Assembly: GCF_026420145.1 (NCBI RefSeq) | Contig: NZ_JAPMLV010000001.1 | Location: 1,612,001-1,676,000 of the forward strand | Length of the DNA stretch: 64,000 nt | Direction: 5' to 3' | Source: Enterobacter pseudoroggenkampii | GTDB taxonomy: Bacteria; Pseudomonadota; Gammaproteobacteria; Enterobacterales; Enterobacteriaceae | Shown: positions 52,079 to 61,303 of the stretch, one piece after another | Position numbering within the stretch: the first letter of the stretch is position 1 | Layout: each line of letters opens with the position of its first letter | Translations under genes and position numbers: made by a program | The notes under the pieces: model-generated | Database searches by the model: none | Seen by the model: the letters and a program-made list of their open reading frames with translations, nothing else | What the model was told of the DNA's origin: nothing

Positions 52079-53200
52079 TTAAACGTGTTGCAGGGCTTTT
52101 TCCGCAAGCTGTGCAAAATAGCGGGCAGCGGGCTCAATTAAGGCTTCATCCGGATTAAATGCCGGATGATGTAAACCGTACGGGCTGTTGCTGCCGATGC
52201 TGACAAACGCCCCCGGGATCTGCTGCAGATAGACCGCAAAATCTTCCCCGCCCATATGCAACTCGGCGTGCCGGGTTTCGTATCCGGCGTCCCTGGCGAC
52301 CGAGGTGGCGAAATCGGCCCAGCGTTCGTCATTCACCAGCGCGGTGGGCCCGGCATACCAGGTGATATCAATCTGCGCGCTGAAGGCGCTGGCAAACCCG
52401 GCAGCGATTTCGCCCACGCGGGCTTTCACATTCTGCTGCACTTCCGTGCGATGGGTGCGCAGCGTGCCTTCCAGCTCGACGCTTTCCGGCAGCACGTTCC
52501 AGGTGTTACCGCCTGCAATGCGCGTCACGCTCAGCACCACCGAATCCAGCGTGTTGACGTTGCGGCTGGCGACGCTTTGCAGCGCCGTCACCAGCTGGCT
52601 CGCCAGCACAATGGCGTCGTTGCCTTCATGCGGACGTGCGGCGTGCGCGCCCTTACCGGTAATGCGGATCACAAAGCGGTCGACGTTGGCATAGAACGGA
52701 CCGCCTCGGGTAGCGAACTCACCGACCGGCAGGCCGGGCTCGTTGTGCATACCGAAAATCGCGCTGACATCGCGTAAGGCACCGGCGCGCACCATGCTCT
52801 TCGCACCGCCGAAGTTCTCTTCGGCAGGCTGAAACAGGATCCGCACCCGGCCGTTAAGCGAGGCCTCTCGCTCTTTCAGCTTTAACGCGGCGCCGAGGAT
52901 GACGCTGGTGTGGATATCGTGTCCGCAGGCATGCATTACGCCTGCACGCTGCGAGCTAAACGGCACGCCGCTGCGCTCTTCAATCGGCAGGGCATCAATA
53001 TCCGCCCGCAGCGCAATCAGTTTGCTGCCCGAGCCGATTTCCGCCACCAGCCCGGTAGACAGGTCGTAAGGCTGCGGGGTAATCCCGGCATTCGTCAGCC
53101 ACTGGCGCAGGCGCGTCGTGGTCTCCACTTCCTGGCCGGAGAGCTCCGGGTTCTGGTGCAGTTCGCGACGCCAGGCAATCAGCTGTTCGCCAAAGCTCAT
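52079..53200 (-). CDS. M20 amidohydrolase (N-acyl-amino acid deacetylase, YxeP/HipO-like)
   Basis: A 373-residue metallo-amidohydrolase of the M20D (hippurate hydrolase) group. Metal ligands appear in ACGHDIHTS (Cys/His pair), EENFGGAKSM (Glu) and MHNEPGLPVG (His), with HMGGEDFAVYL near the end (His and Glu). In the modified-cysteine pathway a deacetylase (YxeP/SndA type) releases cysteine after oxygenation. The start overlaps the stop of the upstream monooxygenase by 4 bp, showing coupling. Confidence 0.9.
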   Translation of the reverse strand: MSFGEQLIAWRRELHQNPELSGQEVETTTRLRQWLTNAGITPQPYDLSTGLVAEIGSGSKLIALRADIDALPIEERSGVPFSSQRAGVMHACGHDIHTSVILGAALKLKEREASLNGRVRILFQPAEENFGGAKSMVRAGALRDVSAIFGMHNEPGLPVGEFATRGGPFYANVDRFVIRITGKGAHAARPHEGNDAIVLASQLVTALQSVASRNVNTLDSVVLSVTRIAGGNTWNVLPESVELEGTLRTHRTEVQQNVKARVGEIAAGFASAFSAQIDITWYAGPTALVNDERWADFATSVARDAGYETRHAELHMGGEDFAVYLQQIPGAFVSIGSNSPYGLHHPAFNPDEALIEPAARYFAQLAEKALQHV

Positions 53201-54198
53201 ACGGTGACCTCCCTGTTAAGACGCGCCTCGGCCAGCAGGCGCAGCGACGCGACGCGCGTTGCTCCCTCCGCTACCGGCGTGTCGATGATAAATTCGTCAA
53301 TGCCCCACTGCTGATGCAGCGCGTTGAGCTGTTCCACTACCGACTCAGCGGTGCCCGCCAGCAGCGACTGCGCCCGGCGTGCAATGCGCACCGGCTCGCT
53401 GCCCGCCTGGCGTGCAAAGGCGTAGGCCTGCTCTTCGCTGGCCACGGTGACGCGCTGCCCGTTTGCCAGCTCAACGCCCCACACCTCGACCTTCTGCGCC
53501 AGCGCGTCTGCCTCGGCCTGCGTCGGCGCGACAATCGCCTGTACTGCCACTATCACGTCCCGCGCGCTGTTCTCACGCCAGGTCGATACCACCTCGCGCA
53601 GCAGATCCGGGTCACCGTTCAGGTGTGCGGCAAATACAAAGTGCCAGTCGAGCCTGGCGGCCAGCAACGCGCTTTCGGTACTCGCGCCCAGCAGGAAACC
53701 TTCAGCAGGCAGCGGCGGCAGCGGCGTGGCGCGGACGGCTTCTTCAATAGCGTGATGCTCAGGACGGATCCAGCGGTCGAGCTGGGCCAGCTGTTCGGCA
53801 AAGCTGCCCTTTTCCTGTTGATTCAGGCCCTGCTGCAGCGCGCGGGTTGAGAGCGGTAATCCGCCGGGGGCTTTCCCGACGCCGAGATCCACGCGGCCAG
53901 GCGCCAGCGCGGCCAGCACGTTAAAATTCTCGGCGACTTTATAGGGGCTATAGTGCTGAAGCATTACGCCGCCGGACCCGACGCGAATGCGCGTGGTTTG
54001 CCCGAGGATCCAGGCAATCAGCAGCTCCGGGGAAGGGCTGGCAAGCTGTGGGGTGTTGTGGTGTTCGGCAATCCAGAAGCGGTGATACCCCAGATTTTCT
54101 GCCTGCTGCGCCAGCGCCAGGGTACGCGCCAGTGCATCGGCAGCCGTTTCGTTTTCAGCGATGGGGCTTTTATCCAGAATGCTGATTCGCCATGACAT
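53197..54198 (-). CDS. Luciferase-like monooxygenase, MsnO8 family (YtmO-like)
   Basis: First gene of the operon, 333 residues. The chain begins MSWRISILDKSPIAENETAADAL and shows RFWIAEHHNTPQLASPSPELLIAW and GSGGVMLQHYSPYKVAENF, the MsnO8 pattern. Bacillus YtmO (CmoO), of the same length and family, acts in S-alkylcysteine breakdown. Having both an NtaA-type and an MsnO8-type oxygenase matches ytm rather than yxe. Its own step is not known to me. Confidence 0.87.
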   Translation of the reverse strand: MSWRISILDKSPIAENETAADALARTLALAQQAENLGYHRFWIAEHHNTPQLASPSPELLIAWILGQTTRIRVGSGGVMLQHYSPYKVAENFNVLAALAPGRVDLGVGKAPGGLPLSTRALQQGLNQQEKGSFAEQLAQLDRWIRPEHHAIEEAVRATPLPPLPAEGFLLGASTESALLAARLDWHFVFAAHLNGDPDLLREVVSTWRENSARDVIVAVQAIVAPTQAEADALAQKVEVWGVELANGQRVTVASEEQAYAFARQAGSEPVRIARRAQSLLAGTAESVVEQLNALHQQWGIDEFIIDTPVAEGATRVASLRLLAEARLNREVTV

Positions 54199-54308
54199 GT
54201 TGCGTTCTCGTTTGACTTAACATGTCGTCATTATTAAAGGCGCATTTCACCACTGAGAAACAATTAATTTACATTTAGTTTGCCGGAAAACAGATATATA
54301 AAACCATG

Positions 54309-54848
54309 CTAAGAATAAGACTTTAAGGAGGCAATCAGCGTTTCCACCTGCTCCCGACGGGTAATGCGGACGAAGCGAATATGGCTATATTGCGGGTTTT
54401 GCAGATCGGCTTCATAGCGCGTGCGGTTGTTACGCCAGGTTTTCATCGTCCAGATGATAATCGATTCTCTGCTGAAGAACGCGCGCCGGAAACTCTCTTT
54501 ATTCCCCGTTCCCGGCCAGAGCTCGTGCTTATGCCAGGCCCGCTTTATTGCTCGCGTGACGGCCTGCCAGAGGGTGCGGATAAACCCATAATCCACCCAC
54601 ACCACCACATCTACATCGCGCCATTTCACAGGCCGCGTGCGGTTGTAGTTACCGTCCAGCACCCAGTCTGGCGACGCCTGTAGCGCCTGCTCCAGCTTTG
54701 CCTGAAACTCGTCGTCCGGCGTGCCCTGCCAGTCAGCCTGCCAGTAGAGTCTGTCCATCTCGATACAGGGAATAGCCAGTTCGGTCGCAATCCGCTTCGC
54801 CAGCGTGCTTTTTCCACTTCCGCTGGTTCCTATGACGTTAATTTTCAC
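54309..54848 (-). CDS. P-loop nucleoside/adenylate kinase-like protein (FlaR-type)
   Basis: A 179-residue cytosolic protein with Walker A GTSGSGKSTLAKRIA at the N-terminus and a short helical rest, like the 'topology modulation' or adenylate-kinase-related group. The middle has DWVLDGNYNRTRPVKWRDVDVVVWVD, a usual stretch of the family. Function in the cell is unknown. It is separate from the sulfur operon by ~110 bp. Confidence 0.8.
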   Translation of the reverse strand: MKINVIGTSGSGKSTLAKRIATELAIPCIEMDRLYWQADWQGTPDDEFQAKLEQALQASPDWVLDGNYNRTRPVKWRDVDVVVWVDYGFIRTLWQAVTRAIKRAWHKHELWPGTGNKESFRRAFFSRESIIIWTMKTWRNNRTRYEADLQNPQYSHIRFVRITRREQVETLIASLKSYS

Positions 54849-55193
54849 CTCAGCCTCCCTGTATTTATGAAAATGAGACCAAATTATAGCGTTTTCATCC
54901 TGTTAACGAAACGCTATTTCAGCATGACAATTTTTCCCGGGAAGCGATCTCCCTCTTACAGTTTGGCTTATGTCATTTATTTAAAGCGTCTCCCAAAAAC
55001 GCCTCTGAAAATATTTTCATTTTTATTACATTCGATAGCGTTAACCGTTTAAAAATAATATGTAGCGAGTATTTCAGACAGCCAAAAATTCAGAGAGAAT
55101 AAGCAGCAGACAGTTATAAAAATAATCTCATTAATCTTGCCGGAGTGCTTTCCGGACGTTTTTTTATTCTTGCACAACATCATGGAGTTACTC
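54849..55193. other. AT-rich upstream region of the chemoreceptor gene
   Basis: 345 bp, AT-rich, without a gene. TAAA-N15-GCCTCTGA at 54982-55008 resembles the flagellar sigma-28 promoter (TAAA-N15-GCCGATAA) with three changes in the -10 part, a weak match that would leave a 180-base leader. Confidence 0.4.
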
Positions 55194-56729
55194 ATGAGGC
55201 GTAACACACCCGTTACACAAAACGAGTATTTACTTAACGCTGGTTCGACGTTAATGTCCACCACCGATACAAAAAGTCATATTACCTATGCTAATTCCGC
55301 TTTTATTGAAGCCAGCGGATATAAAGAAGAACATCTACTGGGTGAGCCGCATAACCTCATCCGCCATCCCGACATGCCTGCCGAAGCGTTTGGCGACATG
55401 TGGTTTACCCTGCAGCAGGGCGAGACCTGGACAGGGCTGGTGAAGAACCGTCGTCATAATGGCGATCACTACTGGGTGCGGGCCAACGTGACGCCGGTCT
55501 GGCAGGGTGGATCCCTGACGGGCTATATTTCGGTGCGAAATATCCCCGCACGGGAAGAGATCGCAGCCAGTGAAAAACTGTATGCAAAAGTGCGTAATAA
55601 CGAATTAAAACATTATCGTTTTTATAAAGGACTGTTGGTTCGACGCGGTTTATTTTCCTTTATGTCGCTTTTTAAATGTCTCAGCACCTGTAAACGAATC
55701 CATCTTGGTATTGCAACGACAGCGTTACTCTCCTGCCTGGCGGTGTATTTCTTCCCTGATAAACTTGTGCAGTCGGGGAGTCTGGCGCTGCTCTTTTCTG
55801 CCCTTGCCTGTTATCTTCACGCGCAGATCGCACGGCCGGTAAAATCTATTGTTCAACAGATGCAGCGCGTGGTTTCAGGACGTAAAACGGACTATTACCA
55901 TTTTGACAGGATCGATGACATCGGGCTGATGATGCGCCTGGTGAATCAATCAGGTTTGAACCTGAATTCGCTGGTTGACGATGTCGGGGCGCAAATCAGC
56001 GGGATTGGCACCATCAGCCAGCAGGTCGCGAAAGAAGGTGCGGCGCTGCAAACGCGCTCTGAAGAAACCGCAGACTTTCTGCAGCAAACCGCATCTGCGG
56101 TGGAAGAGATCGCCAGCGCGGTGAAGCAGACGGCAGAAACCGCGAATGAAGCGATCCAGATGGCGGATCGCACCAGCGACAGCGCCCACTGCGGTGAAGC
56201 GATGATGAAAGAGACCATCGGTATGATGCAGTCCGTGTCGCAGGATAACGGCCAGATCGTCGATATTATCAGCGTTATCGATCGCATTGCCTTCCAGACC
56301 AATATTCTTGCGCTGAATGCCGCCGTGGAAGCGGCGCGCGCGGGTGAAGCCGGGCGCGGTTTTGCCGTGGTGGCGGCTGAGGTGCGCAATCTTGCGCAGC
56401 ACTCCGCGACGGCGGCGAAAGAGATCAAAGCGCTGATCGAGAAAAACGTTGCCAGCGTCAACGCTGGCGTGGAGAAGGTGGTACAAACCGAATCACAGCT
56501 GACGGTCATGATCGACCATGTTCTGCAGGTTTCCACCTTGATTAAGGAGATCGGCCACGCCACGCAGGAACAAACCCAGGCGCTGACGCTGATCAACGCC
56601 TCCCTCTCCCGTATCGGCGCAATGACCCAGAGCAATACGGGGATGGTGGATAACGTCACTCACGCCGCGAATCACCTGACGCAGCGGACGACGCGCCTGC
56701 AGCACGCGATTGCAGTTTTTGGCGGTTAG
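55194..56729 (+). CDS. PAS-domain methyl-accepting chemotaxis protein (Aer-like)
   Basis: An energy/redox-taxis type receptor of 511 residues. An N-terminal PAS domain ([59 protein letters not shown]) probably binds FAD, as in Aer. A hydrophobic hairpin near residues 165-205 anchors it, followed by a HAMP-like part and the signalling hairpin with [20 protein letters not shown]. The start [10 protein letters not shown] has GGAG seven bases before it; longer forms from 55137 or 55182 are less likely. No periplasmic ligand domain and no CheR-tethering pentapeptide end (GG at the C-terminus) are seen. Single gene. Confidence 0.9.
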   Translation: MRRNTPVTQNEYLLNAGSTLMSTTDTKSHITYANSAFIEASGYKEEHLLGEPHNLIRHPDMPAEAFGDMWFTLQQGETWTGLVKNRRHNGDHYWVRANVTPVWQGGSLTGYISVRNIPAREEIAASEKLYAKVRNNELKHYRFYKGLLVRRGLFSFMSLFKCLSTCKRIHLGIATTALLSCLAVYFFPDKLVQSGSLALLFSALACYLHAQIARPVKSIVQQMQRVVSGRKTDYYHFDRIDDIGLMMRLVNQSGLNLNSLVDDVGAQISGIGTISQQVAKEGAALQTRSEETADFLQQTASAVEEIASAVKQTAETANEAIQMADRTSDSAHCGEAMMKETIGMMQSVSQDNGQIVDIISVIDRIAFQTNILALNAAVEAARAGEAGRGFAVVAAEVRNLAQHSATAAKEIKALIEKNVASVNAGVEKVVQTESQLTVMIDHVLQVSTLIKEIGHATQEQTQALTLINASLSRIGAMTQSNTGMVDNVTHAANHLTQRTTRLQHAIAVFGG

Positions 56730-57124
56730 CCGTTCGGGTACTGCTCGTCAGTCACTTTTTCCAGCCATGTTACCGGGCTGCCGTTTACCGCTTCGGCGAT
56801 GGCAAGATGCGTCATCGCCGTTTGCGCATTTGCGCCGTGCCAGTGCTTCACGCCGGGTGGGATCCAGGCGATATCGCCCTGATTCAGGATTTCCGCCTCT
56901 TTGCCCCACTCCTGTAACCAGCCGCGCCCCTGCGTCACAATCAGCGTTTGTCCCAGGGGATGCGTATGCCAGGCCGTGCGCGCGCCCGGCTCAAAGGTTA
57001 CGGTTGCCCCGCCGACGCTGGCAGGTTCGGTCGCCTGAAAGGGTGCGTCAATCCGAACAGTCCCGGTAAACCAGGCTTCCGGTCCTCGTACTGAAGGTAT
57101 TGAACCGCTGCGGATAATTTTCAT
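56726..57124 (-). CDS. Cupin-domain protein
   Basis: A 132-residue single-domain cupin. Metal-binding motif 1 is [18 protein letters not shown] and motif 2 [16 protein letters not shown]. The start [18 protein letters not shown] has AGGAGCAAA before it; upstream codons to 57169 are not used. Cupins of this form (often annotated quercetinase- or carboxymuconolactone-linked) are commonly controlled by a divergent LysR gene, as here, and the real substrate is unknown. Its end overlaps the chemoreceptor's last codons by 4 bp from the opposite strand. Confidence 0.85.
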   Translation of the reverse strand: MKIIRSGSIPSVRGPEAWFTGTVRIDAPFQATEPASVGGATVTFEPGARTAWHTHPLGQTLIVTQGRGWLQEWGKEAEILNQGDIAWIPPGVKHWHGANAQTAMTHLAIAEAVNGSPVTWLEKVTDEQYPNG

Positions 57125-57208
57125 CTTTTGCTCCTCGTTGACTGTTGCGTTAACAGTAGCGCAAAGCACTCGGCAGCATTAGGGTGCATAATCAGATAGG
57201 ACACATGA

Positions 57209-58147
<939 letters not shown>

Positions 58148-58163
58148 GAGAATCTGATGATTA

Positions 58164-58461
58164 AATAATCAACCTCGCCATTGTTTTGACTAAAAACTCA
58201 TCACGATTCAGCGTGTTGTGATCCCCGTCTGCTCTGACCACACGATTTCCTTCGACGTGCATCACTTTCGGCACGGTTATATTTTGCGTCGCTTATGAAT
58301 TGCAGGTAGGATGCCTCGCCATGTTTCGCCTTATCCATACGCAGAATGACTGGGAAGGCGACATGTGTTTGCGCAGAAGCAATCGTTTGTATTGCTTTCT
58401 GCCAGGCAGGACTATCACGATAATGGTTCAGACAGGCAAACAGGTAACTCAATGAAAACAA
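58164..58461 (-). pseudogene. Remnant of a hydrolase-like gene upstream of ansP
   Basis: A minus-strand reading frame runs from about 58461 ([20 protein letters not shown] ... SYLQFISDAKYN). After about 58285 the sense-like reading continues in another frame as ITVPKVMHVEGNRVVRADGDHNTLN and DEFLVKTMARLII, then stop at 58164. The GDHNTLN ending resembles the C-terminal His region of alpha/beta hydrolases. It seems a frameshifted end of a lost gene, with the 5' part absent under ansP. The match is by eye only and the parent gene is unknown. Confidence 0.35.
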
Positions 58462-59948
58462 GCAATAAAAGCGCAGCCGATCATCATGCTGCTAAACGTC
58501 GCTGGTTGAACTCTCACGAAGAGGGCTACCACAAAGCGATGGGCAACCGTCAGGTTCAAATGATCGCCATCGGCGGCGCTATCGGAACGGGTCTGTTTTT
58601 AGGCGCTGGTGCACGCCTGCAGATGGCTGGCCCGGCTCTCGCCCTGGTCTATCTGGTGTGCGGGATCTTCTCTTTCTTCATTCTTCGTGCACTGGGCGAA
58701 CTGGTACTGCATCGCCCTTCCAGCGGAAGCTTCGTCTCTTACGCCCGTGAATTCCTCGGTGAAAAAGCGGCCTACGTTGCGGGCTGGATGTACTTCGTCA
58801 ACTGGGCGATGACGGGTATTGTCGATATCACCGCCGTTGCGCTGTATATGCACTACTGGGGCGCGTTTGGTGATGTGCCGCAGTGGGTCTTTGCGCTTGG
58901 CGCGCTGGCGATTGTCGGCACCATGAACATGATCGGCGTGAAGTGGTTCGCGGAGATGGAGTTCTGGTTTGCGCTGGTAAAAGTGCTGGCCATCGTGGTG
59001 TTCCTGGTCGTGGGTACCGTCTTCCTCGGCAGCGGTAAGCCGCTGGATGGCAATGCCACCGGCTTCCACCTGATAACCGATAACGGCGGATTCTTCCCGC
59101 ACGGTCTGCTGCCTGCGCTGGTACTGGTTCAGGGCGTCGTGTTCGCCTTCGCCTCTATCGAACTGGTGGGCACCGCGGCAGGTGAATGTAAAGATCCGCA
59201 GACGATGGTGCCAAAAGCCATCAACAGCGTGATCTGGCGTATCGGTCTGTTCTACGTCGGTTCCGTGGTGCTGCTGGTTCTGCTGCTGCCATGGACTGCC
59301 TATCAGGCGGGCCAGAGTCCGTTCGTGACCTTCTTCTCTAAGCTGGGCGTGCCTTACGTGGGCAGCATCATGAACATCGTGGTCCTGACGGCGGCGCTCT
59401 CCAGCCTGAACTCCGGCCTTTACTCTACCGGTCGTATCCTGCGCTCCATGTCGATGGGCGGTTCCGCGCCGAAGTTCATGTCGAAGATGAGCAAGCAGCA
59501 GGTTCCCTATGCAGGGATTCTGGCCACGCTGGTGGTTTACGTCTTTGGCGTGTTCCTGAACTATCTGGTGCCGTCCCGCGTATTTGAGATCGTTCTGAAC
59601 GTGGCTGCACTGGGGATTATCGCTTCCTGGGGCTTTATCGTGGTCTGCCAGATGCGTCTGCGCAAGGCGATTAAAGAAGGCAAAGCGGCTGATGTGAGCT
59701 TCAAGATGCCGGGCGCACCGGTGACCTCCTGGCTCACCCTGCTCTTCCTGTTCAGCGTGCTGGTGCTGATGGCGTTCGACTATCCGAACGGTACCTACAC
59801 CATCGCGACGATTCCGCTGCTGGCGGTACTGCTGATTGCCGGCTGGTTCGGCGTGCGTAAGCGCGTTCACGAGATCCACAGCACCGCGCCGATTCATCAC
59901 GACGATGAAAAACACGACGCACCGCTGGTGGAAGAAACCTCGCGTTAA
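58452..59948 (+). CDS. ansP: L-asparagine permease
   Basis: Inner-membrane amino acid/proton symporter of the APC (AAT) family, twelve helices, 498 residues against 499 in E. coli. The protein starts [20 protein letters not shown], then [30 protein letters not shown] as in E. coli AnsP. The frame is open to 58365 but the earlier part is not conserved. It lies next to yncE, yncD as in E. coli. A good bidirectional terminator separates it from convergent yncE. Confidence 0.95.
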   Translation: MKTSNKSAADHHAAKRRWLNSHEEGYHKAMGNRQVQMIAIGGAIGTGLFLGAGARLQMAGPALALVYLVCGIFSFFILRALGELVLHRPSSGSFVSYAREFLGEKAAYVAGWMYFVNWAMTGIVDITAVALYMHYWGAFGDVPQWVFALGALAIVGTMNMIGVKWFAEMEFWFALVKVLAIVVFLVVGTVFLGSGKPLDGNATGFHLITDNGGFFPHGLLPALVLVQGVVFAFASIELVGTAAGECKDPQTMVPKAINSVIWRIGLFYVGSVVLLVLLLPWTAYQAGQSPFVTFFSKLGVPYVGSIMNIVVLTAALSSLNSGLYSTGRILRSMSMGGSAPKFMSKMSKQQVPYAGILATLVVYVFGVFLNYLVPSRVFEIVLNVAALGIIASWGFIVVCQMRLRKAIKEGKAADVSFKMPGAPVTSWLTLLFLFSVLVLMAFDYPNGTYTIATIPLLAVLLIAGWFGVRKRVHEIHSTAPIHHDDEKHDAPLVEETSR

Positions 59949-59964
59949 GCATCCAGAAAGCATT

Positions 59965-59996
59965 AAAAAGGGAAGGCAAATGCCTTCCCTTTTTTT
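59965..59996. terminator. Bidirectional terminator between ansP and yncE
   Basis: Stem GGGAAGGC / GCCTTCCC flanked by A-run and T-run (AAAAA...TTTTTTT), between convergent stops. Confidence 0.93.
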
Positions 59997-59999
59997 ATC

Positions 60000-61061
60000 T
60001 TACAGCGCGATACGAATGACATCGTCAGGCTGGGTGGCTTCCTGCTGGCGGGTGGATTTTTGTTTCACCGTCACATACAGCGTTTTACCATCGGCAGAAA
60101 GCGCCAGGCTGTTCGGGTAGACCGGCGTGTCGAACGTTTTAGTCACCTTATACGTTTTCGCATCAATCACGCTCACCTTGCCGGCTTCACGGTGGGTCAC
60201 GTAGGCTTCGTTGCGGGCCGGGTTAAACAGGACCGCCAGGGATTCCGGCGCGGTGATTTTCTCGAGCACGCTGCCGTCTTTCAGGCTCACTACCAGCACT
60301 TCCGGCTGTTTTGAATCAGTCAGGAACGCACGCTGACCGGCAGCGTCGAGGCTCAGGTTCAGATAGAAGTGCTCTTTCCCGTCGTCCTGCACTTTTTTAC
60401 GGCTGATAATCTTGTTGCTGGCCGTATCAATCGTCACCAGTTCACCGTCCGCATTCGTGGTATAGAGACGTTTCGCCTGCGCATCCAGCGCCAGACCGGT
60501 GCTGTAGGTGCCAGTATTGGCAATGGTCTCTTTCAGCTTCAGCGTTGCGCCATCCACGACCCAAATCACGCTCTCTTTGCCGACACCGGTGATGTAAATC
60601 GTGTTGCTCGCGTCATCCGCCACCAGCTGGCGCGGCTGCAGCGGTTTGACGGTTTCGCTGCGTTGACGCCCGTCCAGCACCAGACGTCCTTTTACGTCGC
60701 CCGTTTTTGCATCAATCGCGGTTACCGCGCCGTTGATGGTGTTGCCAAACCACAGGGTTTGCGTCGCGCTGTCGAGAGTGGCACCAAAGGGTTTCAGATC
60801 GCTGTGAATCGCCTGCGTCACGTCCAGCGTGACCGGATCAAGACGGTAAACAACCCCGCCCTTGTCGGTTTTGCGGCTTTGCGAGGTCGCCACCCACAGC
60901 GCATTCTCCTGCTGGCTCACGGCCATTTCATACGCCCCTTTGCCCACCGCTTTACGCAGCACCTCTTCGGCGGCATGCGCCTGGAACGTCCCGGCAAGCA
61001 GTAAAGTGGCAGACAGCAGTGACAGACTCAGACGCGGCGAGCACAGATGACGTAAAGACAT
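60000..61061 (-). CDS. yncE: Periplasmic beta-propeller protein YncE
   Basis: A secreted seven-bladed beta-propeller of the YVTN type, 353 residues, equal to E. coli YncE. Signal peptide MSLRHLCSPRLSLSLLSATL continues to FQAHA/AEEVLRKAVGKGAYEMAV. Repeats such as DPVTLDVTQAI, IDAKTGDVKGRL and VIDAKTYKVTKTF are visible. The start used has a better signal peptide fit than the upstream in-frame ATGs. In E. coli it is Fur-regulated and binds DNA in vitro; the biological role is not settled. Divergent from yncD with a Fur-like box between. Confidence 0.94.
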   Translation of the reverse strand: MSLRHLCSPRLSLSLLSATLLLAGTFQAHAAEEVLRKAVGKGAYEMAVSQQENALWVATSQSRKTDKGGVVYRLDPVTLDVTQAIHSDLKPFGATLDSATQTLWFGNTINGAVTAIDAKTGDVKGRLVLDGRQRSETVKPLQPRQLVADDASNTIYITGVGKESVIWVVDGATLKLKETIANTGTYSTGLALDAQAKRLYTTNADGELVTIDTASNKIISRKKVQDDGKEHFYLNLSLDAAGQRAFLTDSKQPEVLVVSLKDGSVLEKITAPESLAVLFNPARNEAYVTHREAGKVSVIDAKTYKVTKTFDTPVYPNSLALSADGKTLYVTVKQKSTRQQEATQPDDVIRIAL

Positions 61062-61135
61062 AACAATTCCTTTTCTGAAAAGAGGGGGTTGGGCTGACAT
61101 CACTTCCGGCAGGCAACGTCATGGCATCGCCTTTT

Positions 61136-61154
61136 GATAATGAGAATAGTAATC
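61136..61154. promoter_or_regulatory. Fur-box-like sequence between yncE and yncD
   Basis: GATAATGAGAATAGTAATC agrees with the Fur consensus GATAATGATAATCATTATC at 15 of 19 positions. It sits in the 242-bp divergent region, 75 bp from the yncE start and 150 bp from yncD. Iron repression of yncE is consistent with E. coli. Confidence 0.7.
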
Positions 61155-61303
61155 ATTAATCAACTGAATGTGGAGTTTTTCTTTCCCATACCACCTTTCA
61201 TTAACGCAATGTGCGGTTATAGTTTTCAAAACATTTACAAAACCTTTAACATGTATGGACATGTTCCATTTGGTTCGTTTACACACCACAACCGGTTTTA
61301 TTC

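Noticed and set aside
54982..55008. Sigma-28 promoter for the chemoreceptor
   Set aside because: Spacing is right but the -10 element has three changes and the leader would be 180 bases; kept only as a note.
58599..59963. 454-codon open frame antisense to ansP
   Set aside because: It is His/Gln/Arg-rich without any domain and mirrors a highly conserved permease gene; a third-position GC artefact.
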